Assembly (NCBI GenBank): GCA_963682055.1
Contig: OY821749.1
Coordinates: 253,001 to 317,000, forward strand
Direction of reading: 5' to 3'
Length of the DNA: 64,000 bases
DNA from: Primula veris
Taxonomy: Eukaryota > Streptophyta > Magnoliopsida > Ericales > Primulaceae
The notes beneath the pieces were generated by a model that saw nothing but the letters and a program-made list of their open reading frames with translations, did no database searches and was not told where the DNA came from. A program made the translations under genes and the position numbers. Within the stretch, counting starts at the first letter, position 1. Each line of letters opens with the position of its first letter. Positions 25,301 through 36,414 of the stretch are shown here, in pieces.

Positions 25301-25840
25301 ATTGATCTTTAATGTTGAAGAGATTCCTGTAAAGTTAATGTATGTTATGTTTACAATTGTGTAAATGTTGTTAATTGATGGAACTTACCTGTGAAGTTAG
25401 CATCTCGTCACTGATGTACTTTCCATTGCCATGTTCACAAAAGTTGCAATGTTTTTAATTGATAATGGCGTTTATAACTTACGTGTAAAGTTAATCTCTC
25501 TTCGCACTGTAATTTTGGTTGCCTAGTTACAAAGGTGTAAATACTACACTCGTCAGATAGATTTGTAACTTAACTCATTCCAACGTATGATATAAAGAGA
25601 GACATGATCAATTTAGAGTACCTGTGTTCAACTTTACTTGGTTTGAATTTTTTTGATTGTGTTTCAAACTAGAATGCACTCAAGAGTATCCGAACTTGAC
25701 TAGGTTGCAAGTCCTTTGCAAACTTATACTCGTATAAAAGCACGAGTGCGCCTTTACAGACAATAATTTAGGTCGCTTACGATTATACTTTTCTTTCTTG
25801 ATTAATTGTGCAGGTAGAGCAGAAGCATCAAAAGAGGTGA
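19337..25840 (+). CDS. EBS: BAH-PHD histone reader, EBS/SHL family
   Basis: Five exons: 19337-19412, 23677-24019, 24360-24428, 25047-25188 and 25814-25840, giving 218 residues. After a 25-residue Asn/Lys-rich leader, a BAH domain runs from about 26 to 140 (VGDTVLMRP, RWFYRPEE, RRQFHG, IEGKCVVHS). A PHD finger follows at about 141-191 (YCKCETPYNP, MVQCDTCKDWYHPACV, FTCADC) and a basic tail ends KHQKR. EBS and SHL bind H3K27me3 through BAH and H3K4me3 through PHD, and restrain flowering in Arabidopsis. CKDWYHPAC and the short basic tail favour EBS over SHL. The leader is shorter than in Arabidopsis EBS, though the first intron falls just before the conserved GD, as expected. Phe replaces the middle Tyr of RWYYRPEE. 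Intron 1 is 4,264 bp and rich in transposons. Confidence 0.88.
19640..19850 (+). repeat. Intron 1 duplicated segment, copy A
   Basis: This segment of the BAH-PHD intron resembles 23010-23240. Shared landmarks in the same order are GCATGCTC, TGGTCTGT, GTGTGTTT..AGGC, TTGATGAATATTTG (versus CTGGATGAATATTTGC) and GATGATTA. Identity is moderate, implying an old duplication inside the intron that now flanks the transposon cluster. Confidence 0.5.
19975..20855. mobile_element. Foldback element in BAH-PHD intron 1
   Basis: Inverted ends match: TTAATTAATAAAAACATACC near 19988 and its complement GTATGTTTTTCTTAATTA near 20822. The left end also repeats AAAAACATACC at about 20026. The interior is CT-rich at 20055-20190, then holds imperfect 20-22 bp tandem repeats and a GA-rich part. 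There is no coding capacity. It is probably a non-autonomous DNA transposon; I could not fix a target duplication. Confidence 0.45.
20415..20595 (+). repeat. Imperfect GGTATGAAATT tandem repeat
   Basis: Roughly eight diverged copies of a 20-22 bp unit (consensus near GGGTATGAAATTTTGAAATT) lie within the foldback element in intron 1. Confidence 0.6.
21243..21670. mobile_element. Non-autonomous CACTA transposon
   Basis: The element starts CACTACCAGAAATAT and ends AGTTTCTTATTGTG, giving related terminal inverted repeats of the CACTA (En/Spm) type. It is flanked by a perfect 3-bp target duplication, CAT, at 21240-21242 and 21671-21673, as CACTA elements make. The 428-bp interior has repeated subterminal GAGAC/GTCTC motifs (TTTAGAGAC, GTCTCCAAA) in both orientations. 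It has no transposase frame. A related 40-bp fragment (GAGACAAACCCTAAAA..) sits at about 19470-19508. Confidence 0.75.
23010..23240 (+). repeat. Intron 1 duplicated segment, copy B
   Basis: Counterpart of 19640-19850 within the same intron; see that entry for the shared landmarks. It lies about 430 bp before exon 2. Confidence 0.5.
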
Positions 25841-27080
25841 TGCTTCTTAATGGAGGACCTCAAAGTAGCTGGCTCCTTCTTAAGAGCCTTTCGAAACTCA
25901 TGCTCGTTTTATTGTTTTACAGCTCTAGTTTTTGGTTCTAGATTTACAAACCCATTTTTTAAAGATTGAATGTGCAGTAAGATGGATGGTAAATTAAGCC
26001 AATGGTTTCGGATTCAAAATCGTTCTGAAATTTTTGTTTGGAATTTTGTGATCTCGATTATGAATCGTGACAATGCCATGTTGCTTCACTCTTTGGGATA
26101 ATATGTACTGTTTTCTGTTTTTGATTTTTTACTGATTTTTTGGTAAGGTTTTCTGGCACAAACGACAACTTTTTAATTCTGTGTATTTGACAACAATTAG
26201 CAGCAGTGTGGTCCGTACAGATTCATGTAAAATGAGAGAGCAAACGGATTTATCAACCAATGAATTAATCATGTATCATTTCATTTCTTTGATGATAAAG
26301 AAAAACCTCAACATTTTTTCAGCTACAATCTGTATGGTCAGCTCGAACAAAATCAATCTGTTACGAGTAGAATCGTTCTACCAATTACAAGTACTCTGTC
26401 AAGCAACAAAAACAGTGATTGGTTGGTTTTGAAGATACTGACTGTGTCAATTTTTCGAGAGAATACTGTGATCCTAGTTATGAACTATGGACATTTCCAG
26501 ATTTGTACTTTTTAGTTGCTGTCTTTACACTGTTGCTTCTTGCAGATTTTATAATATGATCAAATTGATGATTCCACTGTGCAAGTCATGAATTAAGCAA
26601 CTGATGCATCCAAGTAATCATTAATTTTCTTTTGTTAATTGATTCACCATTCAAGAGATGGTTTTCCATATAACTTCCAATGAGAGAGGTCTGATATCAA
26701 CATATGCTAGAAATGCCACATTCTCGCAAGCTGAGAAAGTTTAGATGACAATAGATCTTTAAAGTCGCCATCGAACTTTGGAAGGTTCGTTCATTAAACA
26801 TTATGATTTTAAACAACTGCAATCAAAAGAATGAATACTTCCAAAACAAAAGAACTAACACAGAAGTTAATCAAATACTAATTTGTTTATCATCTCCTTT
26901 TTTGATATAAAGGGAAAAAAATAAATTTACTTTTGCAAACTAAGTTTCAGCATCTGTATAGTCAGTCTCTCATACAAAATCTATCTGTGACAAGTAGAAT
27001 CACACTATCATTACACAATAAATATTCTATGTAACACCAATGAATTTTACATGTAAATACACAAATTAAAAGATTAGCAA
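25841..27080. other. Convergent intergenic region with old duplication
   Basis: This lies between the convergent BAH-PHD and O-fucosyltransferase genes and should contain both 3' UTRs. No gene is seen. Blocks at about 26325-26385 and 26950-27010 resemble each other (ATCTGTATRGTCAG, then AAAATCWATCTGT and AGTAGAATC), suggesting an old duplication. Confidence 0.5.
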
Positions 27081-30000
27081 CTATTTTGTAATGCACATAC
27101 ATTGCTTACACCTAGGATATCTGTACACACTCCTCCCCACTGGCCGTGACCGAACACGTTTCGTTTGTCTCACAGCTTTTCTTACTCTTTCCTCAAACAC
27201 TTTCCACTCGATAGTATTGTTCTTAATGAAAATATCAGCAAGTCGCCGTTTATTCGGCCTAATTGTGGGCATTTTACCTCCACCGTAATAAACTCTATAT
27301 CCAGACACCAATGACGATAATTGGCTACCAGAGTCGGTCATGGCAAACACATCCGAAGCTGTGCACACAATGAAATCCAAGGCTGCTAACTGTACGGAAG
27401 ACATAATCAATCATCTTATGCAAGTAATAAAAGGTGATAGAAATACAAAAGGACAGCAGTATAACGTAATCAAAGAAAAACTTGTATAATATGCCACATA
27501 ATAGCAATGAGTCTCAAAAATTGGATTAAGCAATAAATTGACATTTGAAAACAAATTAGAGACGCTAAAAGCTTCAAGAGAGAAACGAATTGTTCATTAA
27601 TGGCTATTTTATGTTGGAAGTTTCAAATTGGTCATTCATCAGAATTACTAATGAGCAATATGTTACAAAAGTCCAAGAGGGAATTTCAGGTATTTTTTTA
27701 TCGATTAAGAATACTCAAAATAAGGGGAGAAACAACATATGAATACAATAATTATTGGATGAGCTTCGATTCTATTGTTTCATTTTTTTAAAACAATGTA
27801 GTCTATTAAATTAGAAAATACAAGAATGGGCACTCAATTAAAAACTCAGCCAAGTTGGCCGCAAACTGATTCGGTGAAGACTTACATTTTAGCAAGCAAA
27901 ACGGAAAGAGTTGAAGGAAGCAAGTACCTGAGATGAGAAATTCATGAATGATTGGATTTCGGACGAAGAAAGAAGGTTTTCTTTGGTAACCAAATTAGGA
28001 AACAAGCTAGTTAACACAGCCAAACGAGATTCCCCTCCATATATATGTGCCCCTGCTAGATATATATGCGTCTTTCTATTAAAACCAAGCCCAGCTAGCA
28101 TCAACACTGTTTCTTCAGGCATCAACGGGCATAGCCCTTCTTCCCTCAGTGCTTCTGGAGACGGTAGCCTGCCATGTATATAAAAAGTCACTCTTTAGCA
28201 GTGCTTTAAAAAGCGATGACATAACTAAAGAAAGTTTATGAGAGCCATGCTAAAAGCGCCAATAGGGTAACACTGAAGCGCAAAACGCAAACTTTTTATG
28301 ATAAAAATATAAATATTATAAATGGACAATGTAACAAAAACACTATATTCGTGTTAATTATGTTAAACACTTGACAGTATCAAAATACGTAATGCAAAAT
28401 AATCTTGCAAATACAAATTCAATTCAAGCCACAGAGTGAGAACAAAACTGAACACATTTATCCTCTGAAGCTATTATCTTCGCCAAAGAGATCTTACCCA
28501 TTCACTCTATCACTAGAATGCTCAATAAAATTAAAGCATTTTCTAGGAAACTACAAATCAACAAGTATATTTAAAACATCAATTTGCAATTTGCTGTACA
28601 AGATGAATAAACTACAATTGAAAATATTACATAAATAGAAGAAATCACAAATTTCAGCTTTTTATTACTTAAGAAAGGTTAAATTTTGCAGTTCGTTAAA
28701 ATACTAAGCGACTAAGACTTAATAGAACTAGTAACTACATTTGATTGAAGTTTATGTTTTTTAGAAAATCAATTGCCCCTGAAACAAAGTCATTTTAGTC
28801 TAATTTTTTATTTTAAAAAATGAACAAAAAATAACATTGCCAGACCCAAAAAGAGCGCTTCAATAAAATATTAGAGAGATAACAGCACTATGTAGCGCGC
28901 TTTGTTATACACTGGTATTTAGAGAGAGATTCGAATTACATTAAGATCAATTCCACATACAAAGAGTGAAATATTAGCATCTACTTGTTCGTGGATCTTA
29001 ATCCGAGCTACAATGAAGCACATGCAGAGATGAACAGTTTTCAAAAAAGGCAATCTTTACCCTTGATAACATTTCAGCCCATTTACTTATTTACTTTTTA
29101 ACAAGGGGCTTGTGACCTCAAAATCCCCTAGGTTCAAGAAAATATAACTTCATTCCATCTGATTCATCCACATCAACGTTTCGGATTCTAAGCATACACG
29201 CAAGGATACATCTATCAAACGGTAAAGATCATTTTATATTCATTCTACCAACCTCTAACATTTGTACGCTATACTGGTCAATTTACAATAATATACCGAA
29301 CAAATAGCAACGTATCAAATTTTAAAATCTAGATACCCACTTAAAACAAAATCTCAGTATTAGTACCTCAACCTATCAACATTCATCAGTGCAGTACTTC
29401 AAAGTTCAAATTTTTTCGGAAAGTGTGCAAATTTTTGCTTTCTTCTACATTGGTGCTTAGCACACCATCGTGATTGAACGATTAGTACATAAAACTTTTG
29501 ACATCTATCAGCCTACTTATTCTATTAGATGGGAGTTTAAATCCTCAAATTCGATAATATGGGGTACTAACTGAGACAAGGTTAAAACATTGATATCTGA
29601 TACTAAAAAAATCTTCATTAAAGCTTAAATACTGGGATAAGCAAAATGCATACTTTTGGGTCTTCTCAATCTGTGCCAGTGCAGGAAAATGGATTTCTCT
29701 ATATGCTTGCAATTCTCGTCTTTCTAATTCTCCACCACCAAAGTTACATAAAGAATGAGCTACCATGTCAATTTCGAACCTCAAATGTAAGGCTAAGTAT
29801 CTGGAACCTTTTAATTTAAGACCATCTTTTCCATTATATTCTTTCCGTGTAAATGAACCAACAAGATACTGGTCTAGTGACCCTAATTGTATCCCTTCAT
29901 GGCGCATCCTTTGCAGGAGTAAACTGGCAGTTTCTTGAATTTTGGGAACAAACTGAAGCGCGTGAAAATTACATCTGCATCGAAGCCTCTAGATAAAGTC

Positions 30001-33000
30001 CCAAATTAGGAAGCTAAGTTGAAAGGAGAAAAGATTTTTAAAACAATAATGATATGCATTTATACAACTATGGGGTGGATGTCACCCATAAAAAAATATG
30101 CACAGATCTGGCTACATGGCATGCTCTTTTCAAAATTGAGGTGAAATATGAAATTGAAAATACAATGCGACTTTTTAAACCTAAAAGTTAACTGATGAGA
30201 GAGACATGTGTGTGTATACACACACACACACACACATGGAGACAGAGAGAGAAGGGAGAGTGAAAGAGAGAGAGATTACCTGTAATTCAAATGGTAGTGG
30301 GTCTGAAGACAGACGATTTCCGAAACCCACAAAATGGACAATTCCATTTTTAAGTAATATCGGAAGAATGTTCTTCAAGTAGAAACTAGGTTTGGCCTCT
30401 TTCGAAATGTCCGCATCAGTTACCTGAAAAAGGAAAATTGGTCTATAACACAAATGTAGGAATCCTATGATAGTTTAAACTTGAAAGTACCAGAAATATT
30501 TAAAGACGAATCTTACCAAACTACCAACTGCCTCCAGATCTAACGACTGCAGCTCATTAGGGAGCTCCTTAACTATCTGGATGTCAGCTTTTAAGTAGTT
30601 GATGAAGTGCTCTTCTTGATAGATATCCCCGAATTGACTGAAAATCGACCAGTTTGTTGGTCACATTATCATTTAGAATAGTCATAAAAACATTCCGTCA
30701 AACCGTATTTTAGCAGCATAAAGAAGTGCGTCAAGGAATAAAATGTCACCTCGTATCTCTCCAGACGCTACTGTAAATAAATTTGGGGACAACAAGAGTC
30801 GCATTAAGCAGTCTAGCAACTGCCACGGCATTGCACACCTGTATGCAAAACAAAATATGATTGGGCCAAGTTTTAACATCTCATCTAATCACAACAAAGC
30901 ATGATCGAGCAAAATAATCTTAAGATTTACATCAAGAACAACTTACAGCAACTCTCTGCTGGTTAATGCCGCCATTTGCACTCATCATAATGTATCCATT
31001 TTTCCCCTCTGACAATAAACAAGTGAAAAATGAACGTCAGATCAAATCTTGCAATACGCATACATATATGTATACACAACCGGAGTATGAGACAATTACC
31101 GTTAGGTCCCCAATTTCGTTGATCAGAACAGGGCTTCCAAGTAGATGCAAGGGCATAAGGTTCTACCCACAGATCTCTAGGCTCTGGTTTATTTTGACCC
31201 TGGCATTGTTGCAAAAGGCTATACATGAAACTGAAACTTATTTGATTCACTAGAAGATTCAAAGTAGCAAACTTGAAAGTCGTGGTTAATCCTACCTCTG
31301 CCAAGGCATGAGCAGCCTTGGCCAACAATCTAGAGTAAATAGGCCTTTGCGGCTTTTTTAGTTTGCCAAGCTTTTCCAACTCTTTCTGTAACCAAGGCAA
31401 GGAAAACTTACATAAGAAGCCAATAATTATTGAGCTAATCAAAACATTCTTGTTGAGCGGCAAAAGGACTCACACTTGTATCCTCGTCATGCATCAAATC
31501 TATTAAAAGTTTGAATTTTATTTCTCTAACTAAGATTTAAAAGAAAACATATATTTATGGAAGTATGGAACAGCTAGATAATTTAAAATAAATGACCCTG
31601 AGCCGGTGACATGCTAATTCAAGGTATTACTCAACATAAGCTACTATCTCGGGTATCATCTTAAATACAGATATGTACTAGGAAAGCATTAGAACTTTCC
31701 TATCTTTGGATATACAGCCTACAACAAGGGCGAAAGGCCAGACGAGTGGTTTTAGCAACTAGTCAGGTTTCAAACTATGCAAGTAATTCAAAAGCATTAC
31801 AAATTTCTCTGTCAGAATTTTCCTTTGCTTATGCTTTGTTTAGCTGTAGCTCTAAAGCTCGATTTTCATTTTAAGTAGCTTTATAACTTTAATGCGGTTG
31901 TACAACTTTAATGCGGTTTTTATTTTAAAAAAGTTCTTTTGGCATAAATATGCCGGAAGAAGTTATAACCGGAATTGACCAAGTCTTCCCAGTCTGGTAT
32001 AGATAGGCATGTTATCTTTTAAAATCTGCAACTAACAATCACTATAATTCCTTTTTGTCTCCTAAACTATAGAAAAGAATAAACTTTATCTTCTCCAATT
32101 CTCTGCATGTACAGAAAGGGATGATTATTTCCCACCTTTTTAGTAGGTTTGCATACCTGAGCTCAATGGTCATCCTTGTTCAAAAAAATAAGAAGAAGCT
32201 CAGTGATCATTTAGGAGGGGTCGACATTTCATGTGGAAGCTATCCTTTATAAATGGGGGACAAAATTGAAACAATTTGGAAGATTTTGACAAAAATAAAT
32301 GGTGGAATCTGGAAATAATTTTTGCACCAAGCTATGACCCTTGGTTTCATCCCCCAATTGCCTGCGTGTTTAAGAAGATACAAGTTTGGATAACATTGTG
32401 ATTCTGTGAATACTATTAAGATTGAGCTTAAGAATAACACTGACGATGTTTGTTTGCAGCTTAAAAGTTTGCAGAAAAGCTAGATGGTATATTATTAACC
32501 AAATAAAAAACCGAGCTTTATGCTTTTTTTGGGAAAAAACAAGAATCTATAAACAGGATAGACCAAACTTTTCTCTCAACTGTAAAAGACCCGAGATTAT
32601 TTGCTAACAAGTTGCAATCAAACAAATCCAGATTCGAGGTACAAAAAGTAACCAGTAAAAGTTCAAGTTATTATATGATGAACCAGATGTAGGCTAACTG
32701 GCTAAGTGTGAATCTAAACAGCTGAGCTTAAAAGCTGCTGCAACCAAACAAGACCAATCAATACGCAATCCAAAGAAAGCATACCCTAATCATAAAGTTG
32801 GAAGAATTGCATCTCAATTCTCTTGCCAACCAAACTCAGTTTAGCTTAAAAGCTACAACCAGTCAAGGCATAAACAAATACCAACCGAAATGAAAAAGGT
32901 TTCAGCATCAGAAAGTATGAGAAAAACCATAAACTCCGCCATCTCCTATTACCCACAGATAGAGAAAAGAAATAATCTTTGCCTATTTTCCTAGTAATTA

Positions 33001-34376
33001 TTGCAAATTAACCTACTCGAGTTCAGCTTCTTAACCCTCAAATTAAAATCTGAACTGAAAAGACAGTAACTTAAAGGGTGCCTGAGTAAACAACAAGGGA
33101 AAACTAGAGTGGGTATAATTTGAGTCTGCTTCAGTAAAATAGCCAAATTGTATAGTTGTTTTGAACAATAACGGGAGGAATAGAAAACAGCCAATATCGG
33201 TGACATTGTATATCCTATAAAGATCCTAGCGCCCAAATAAAAACCACAACTATCAACTTCACAAATAACTGGAGTAGCCTACAGTAGCAGAACTATAACT
33301 TTTTTTTCCGTAATTATGGAGTGATGATACGGTAAAATCGATATAAAAACAAATCAAGATACATGGTAACTAAAAGATCGAGTTTTTGTCAATATGGGGG
33401 GTGGTTGAGTTGCTACTAGTTACTCGTGCGAGAATAGGCAAGATTTGACAACATGTAAATATTAAGTTACGAAGGTAAAGGTATTATGATTTGAGTAAAT
33501 TAGTTTTTAGTGACCTGGGTTTTGGCCTATTTTAGGATAAGTGACCTAAGTTTTTTTAATTTCGGTTTTGTGACCTAAGTTTAACTTTGTTAGCATTTAA
33601 TGACCTGCCATCCTATTTTTCAAAAAAAAAACAACATATTTCTTGCTAAAAGGACTAAAATACCCTCATTAAACTGAAATTTTCCTACAAAATCTGAGGG
33701 TATTTTAGTCCTTTTAGCAAGAAATATGTTTTTTTTTTTGAAAAATATGATGACAGGTCACTAAATGCTAACAAAGTTAACCTTAGGTCACAAAACCGAA
33801 ATTAAAAAAACTTAGGTCATTTATCCTAAAATAGGCCAAAACCCAGGTCACTAAAGACTAATTTACCCTTATGATTTTGATAATCAAGGTATACAAACAG
33901 GCCATTGTTAGTAATTAGTCAACGTTGATTCGACGAATAGTGTATAATAGGAGTAATCAATAAGGCAGGTTTGCTACACTACACTACAATATGAAAATGG
34001 TAACCTTGATAGGACGAGGAGGACGATGGGTGGTGGGTTTATTGGAGTCTCGTCCTCCGAAACTCACGAGCATCAAAACAGCAATGCACGTCAGCAAAAC
34101 AATCAAGACGAGGAGGAGGAGGCAGGGCCACGTCACTCCGTTCACACGTGTTACCGATCTGTAGTGGTTCTTCTTATTGTAGCGTCGCCACGAGGAGTGA
34201 CGTGGACTCGCAACGGCGCGTGGTTCATCATCATCATCATTATTATTATTATTATTATTATTATTAACATCTTCTTCACCTATCACTCTCTTCTTGCTGC
34301 TCATTCTCTTGCTGCTTCTATTATTATTATTATTATTATTGCTCAATGAATAATAATTATTATTATAAGTATACAT
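27081..34376 (-). CDS. O-fucosyltransferase family membrane protein
   Basis: Ten minus-strand exons: 34005-34376, 31296-31385, 31100-31199, 30947-31008, 30750-30838, 30517-30637, 30280-30423, 29654-29988, 27928-28168 and 27081-27389, giving 620 residues. The N-terminus is cytosolic and Asn-rich, with one membrane span near residues 84-106 (LLLLVLIVLLTCIAVLML). That is the type II topology of Golgi glycosyltransferases. The luminal part has the plant GDP-fucose O-fucosyltransferase (DUF246/PF10250) blocks: GYIMMSANGGINQQR, NATLVVP, RCRCNFHALQF, LALHLRFEIDMVAHS, GLCPLMPEE, the late AMTDSGSQLSS and RPNKRR. It ends in a Cys-containing tail (YPRCKQC). This clade includes proteins affecting cell adhesion and pectin or mannan synthesis; the substrate here is unknown. 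Exon 1 to exon 2 is the least certain junction. Intron 1 (2.6 kb) carries a foldback element. Confidence 0.87.
30206..30237. repeat. TG/CA microsatellite
   Basis: TGTGTGTATACACACACACA-type tract, partly self-complementary, in intron 7 of the O-fucosyltransferase gene. It is followed by a GA-rich run to about 30275. Confidence 0.8.
33484..33877. mobile_element. Mutator-like foldback MITE with 9-bp TSD
   Basis: The element proper is 33493-33868 (376 bp). Two arms of about 175 bp are almost perfect reverse complements around a loop of about 27 bases (33668-33694). The outer end reads RAGTAAATTAGT..TTTAGTGACC. It is flanked by identical 9-bp direct repeats TTATGATTT at 33484-33492 and 33869-33877. 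A 9-bp duplication with long TIRs is the hallmark of Mutator-like elements. It has no coding capacity. It lies in intron 1 of the O-fucosyltransferase gene, 128 bp from the exon 1 donor, so the primary transcript would contain a long double-stranded hairpin. Confidence 0.88.
34217..34364 (-). repeat. Coding AAT/GAT trinucleotide repeats
   Basis: Several ATT/ATC-type trinucleotide runs on the plus strand encode poly-Asn and poly-Asp tracts of the O-fucosyltransferase N-terminus, at about residues 13-19 and 38-50. They are likely length-polymorphic and lie in the cytosolic tail. Confidence 0.8.
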
Positions 34377-34419
34377 ATTTGTTTTCTTTATACCCGCTAT
34401 ATACGGACTAAGTATTTCA

Positions 34420-34453
<34 letters not shown>

Positions 34454-36327
34454 TGGTTGAAATTGTATTTGTATTTGTATTATAATCATGGTATATTAGT
34501 ATGTACTTTACTTGTAAATTGTAATAAAATCACATTAATAATTACTACGTTAACCCTTTTAATTGTATATCTTCACAATTACTCCACACTCTATTCAAAA
34601 ATAACATACTAATATAAATCCATAAACACCATCCATGCTACTAATTTATAACACGTCTTATAAATATACTTAACTCATTTTTTTATATTATTATTTAGCT
34701 GCTTAATCCGTTTATTTACACGCCTAATTTGGTAGGCTTGTAGGTTCCATCTACCTTCTGCACTCGGTTTCAAAAAATACTTAGTATATTATTATACCTT
34801 ACAACCATATGCTTAGATTTATTTTATCTTTTTTTTTCCATCCAATTTCTTATTAGACTAAATTAAAATAAAGATAATTTTTTTGTGAATCAGTTAACAG
34901 CGAACAATCACGACAAAGGCAAATGTAGCGATAGGAATGGGATTGAGGAAAATTTGTGGCGTATATGATAGTGTTATCCCGTAAACTACAGTAAAACAAT
35001 ATTATATCCATTGCGTAAAGAGTTAAAACCCAATTGACCAAATTTAATTATATGATTCACCTATATTTCAAAGAACAAGGCAGACAACACAAAGAGAACC
35101 CAAAATATTTCGTTAAGCACAAGAGCATAAATAAATATTTTCTGAGTCGAAACAACTTTTAACTTGAATTAATAACATACATAAAAATATTCACGACCTC
35201 CCTTTGAAACATTTCCAATGTCATTCCTCTCTGTATTTTCTTGCTAAATTGAGTCATATAGTATATTGATTCACAACACGTTATTTTCATTTTGATCGTA
35301 ACAATTATGGTATTTACTTAAACATTAAGGTATACATCCATCCAATCAAAAAAATCCTCAAAACCAAACAAAAGCAAACCAATCATAATCGGTTTGATTC
35401 GGTTTGATTGTTTAGTTATAAAATTGCAATGGCAGTAAATAATGTAAAAGGATGAGGTGGCAAATAAATGGGGCCTACCATAAGATAACAGATCGAAGCT
35501 ATGTAGTAACAGAAAAAAAGGGTTAATTAAATTAAATTAAATAAATAAATATATATATATATATATATAAAGGGAGTGAAAAATAGAGAAAAGAGATGAA
35601 GAATAAAAAAGGATTAGCAATATTGATGAGAACAAAAATGAATATTAATCCTCTCTCTCCTCCACCCATCCCTGTACCTACGTTCATAACTACTCTTTTT
35701 TTCATTTTTTTTTTTTTTTTTTTGTAATCTTTCTTACTTATTATCATTGGCATTTTTAGTGTAAATTTTAGATTGTACTAGCAGATTATCCACCCCATAA
35801 ATAAGAAATAGAAAAGTTAACCTTTATGTGTGAAATTGGATTTATTTTATTTTATTGGGTAGTGCATAAATATAAAAGTTACCCTTCATGGTTTTGTATG
35901 TTTTATACGCTAGTTTAGTTAAAATATCATAGCCGCGCGGGCCCTTTATTTTGGCTTATAAGCTGCAGTATATTAGGTTGATTAGCTTATAAGCGTGTGT
36001 TTTATATTTTCTAATCTAACGGTGGTTAAGGTGACTGTACCATAAACAGTCAAATAAGGTTACGGTTCTAAAGAGGCACTCTTTTATATTTTCTAGCCAG
36101 AAGAGCTGGCTTTTTATAGCTTTAAAAAACATGTTTTTTTGTTAAGTTGTTCTTTTATGACCAAAAACTTGAATCTTTTTAATTCGCATATACTTGAGTT
36201 CATCTCGTTAAATGCAACGACTGGATTCCACAATATATCAAAAATTCTTATATTTATTGTTCTAATTGTTAAGACCAAAAGCTGTGATCAATTTTTTCTG
36301 CCTTTGGTTGAATGCATCTTTGGTTAG
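34377..36327. other. Divergent intergenic region
   Basis: About 2 kb between the O-fucosyltransferase start (minus) and malonyl-CoA decarboxylase (plus), so it should hold both promoters. It contains CT and TA runs at 34425-34455, a (TA)n tract at about 35550 and a poly-T tract near 35710. No further gene is visible. Confidence 0.6.
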
Positions 36328-36414
36328 ATGGTAACGAGTATGTTCCACGATCAGTCAAAAGTTCCCGACTTGTTATTCATTTATGTGTTTTCAAAACAGA
36401 ATAAAACAAATCAA

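Noticed and set aside
34026..34349. Plus-strand 107-residue frame with poly-Ile
   Set aside because: It is the antisense shadow of the Asn-rich first exon of the O-fucosyltransferase gene.
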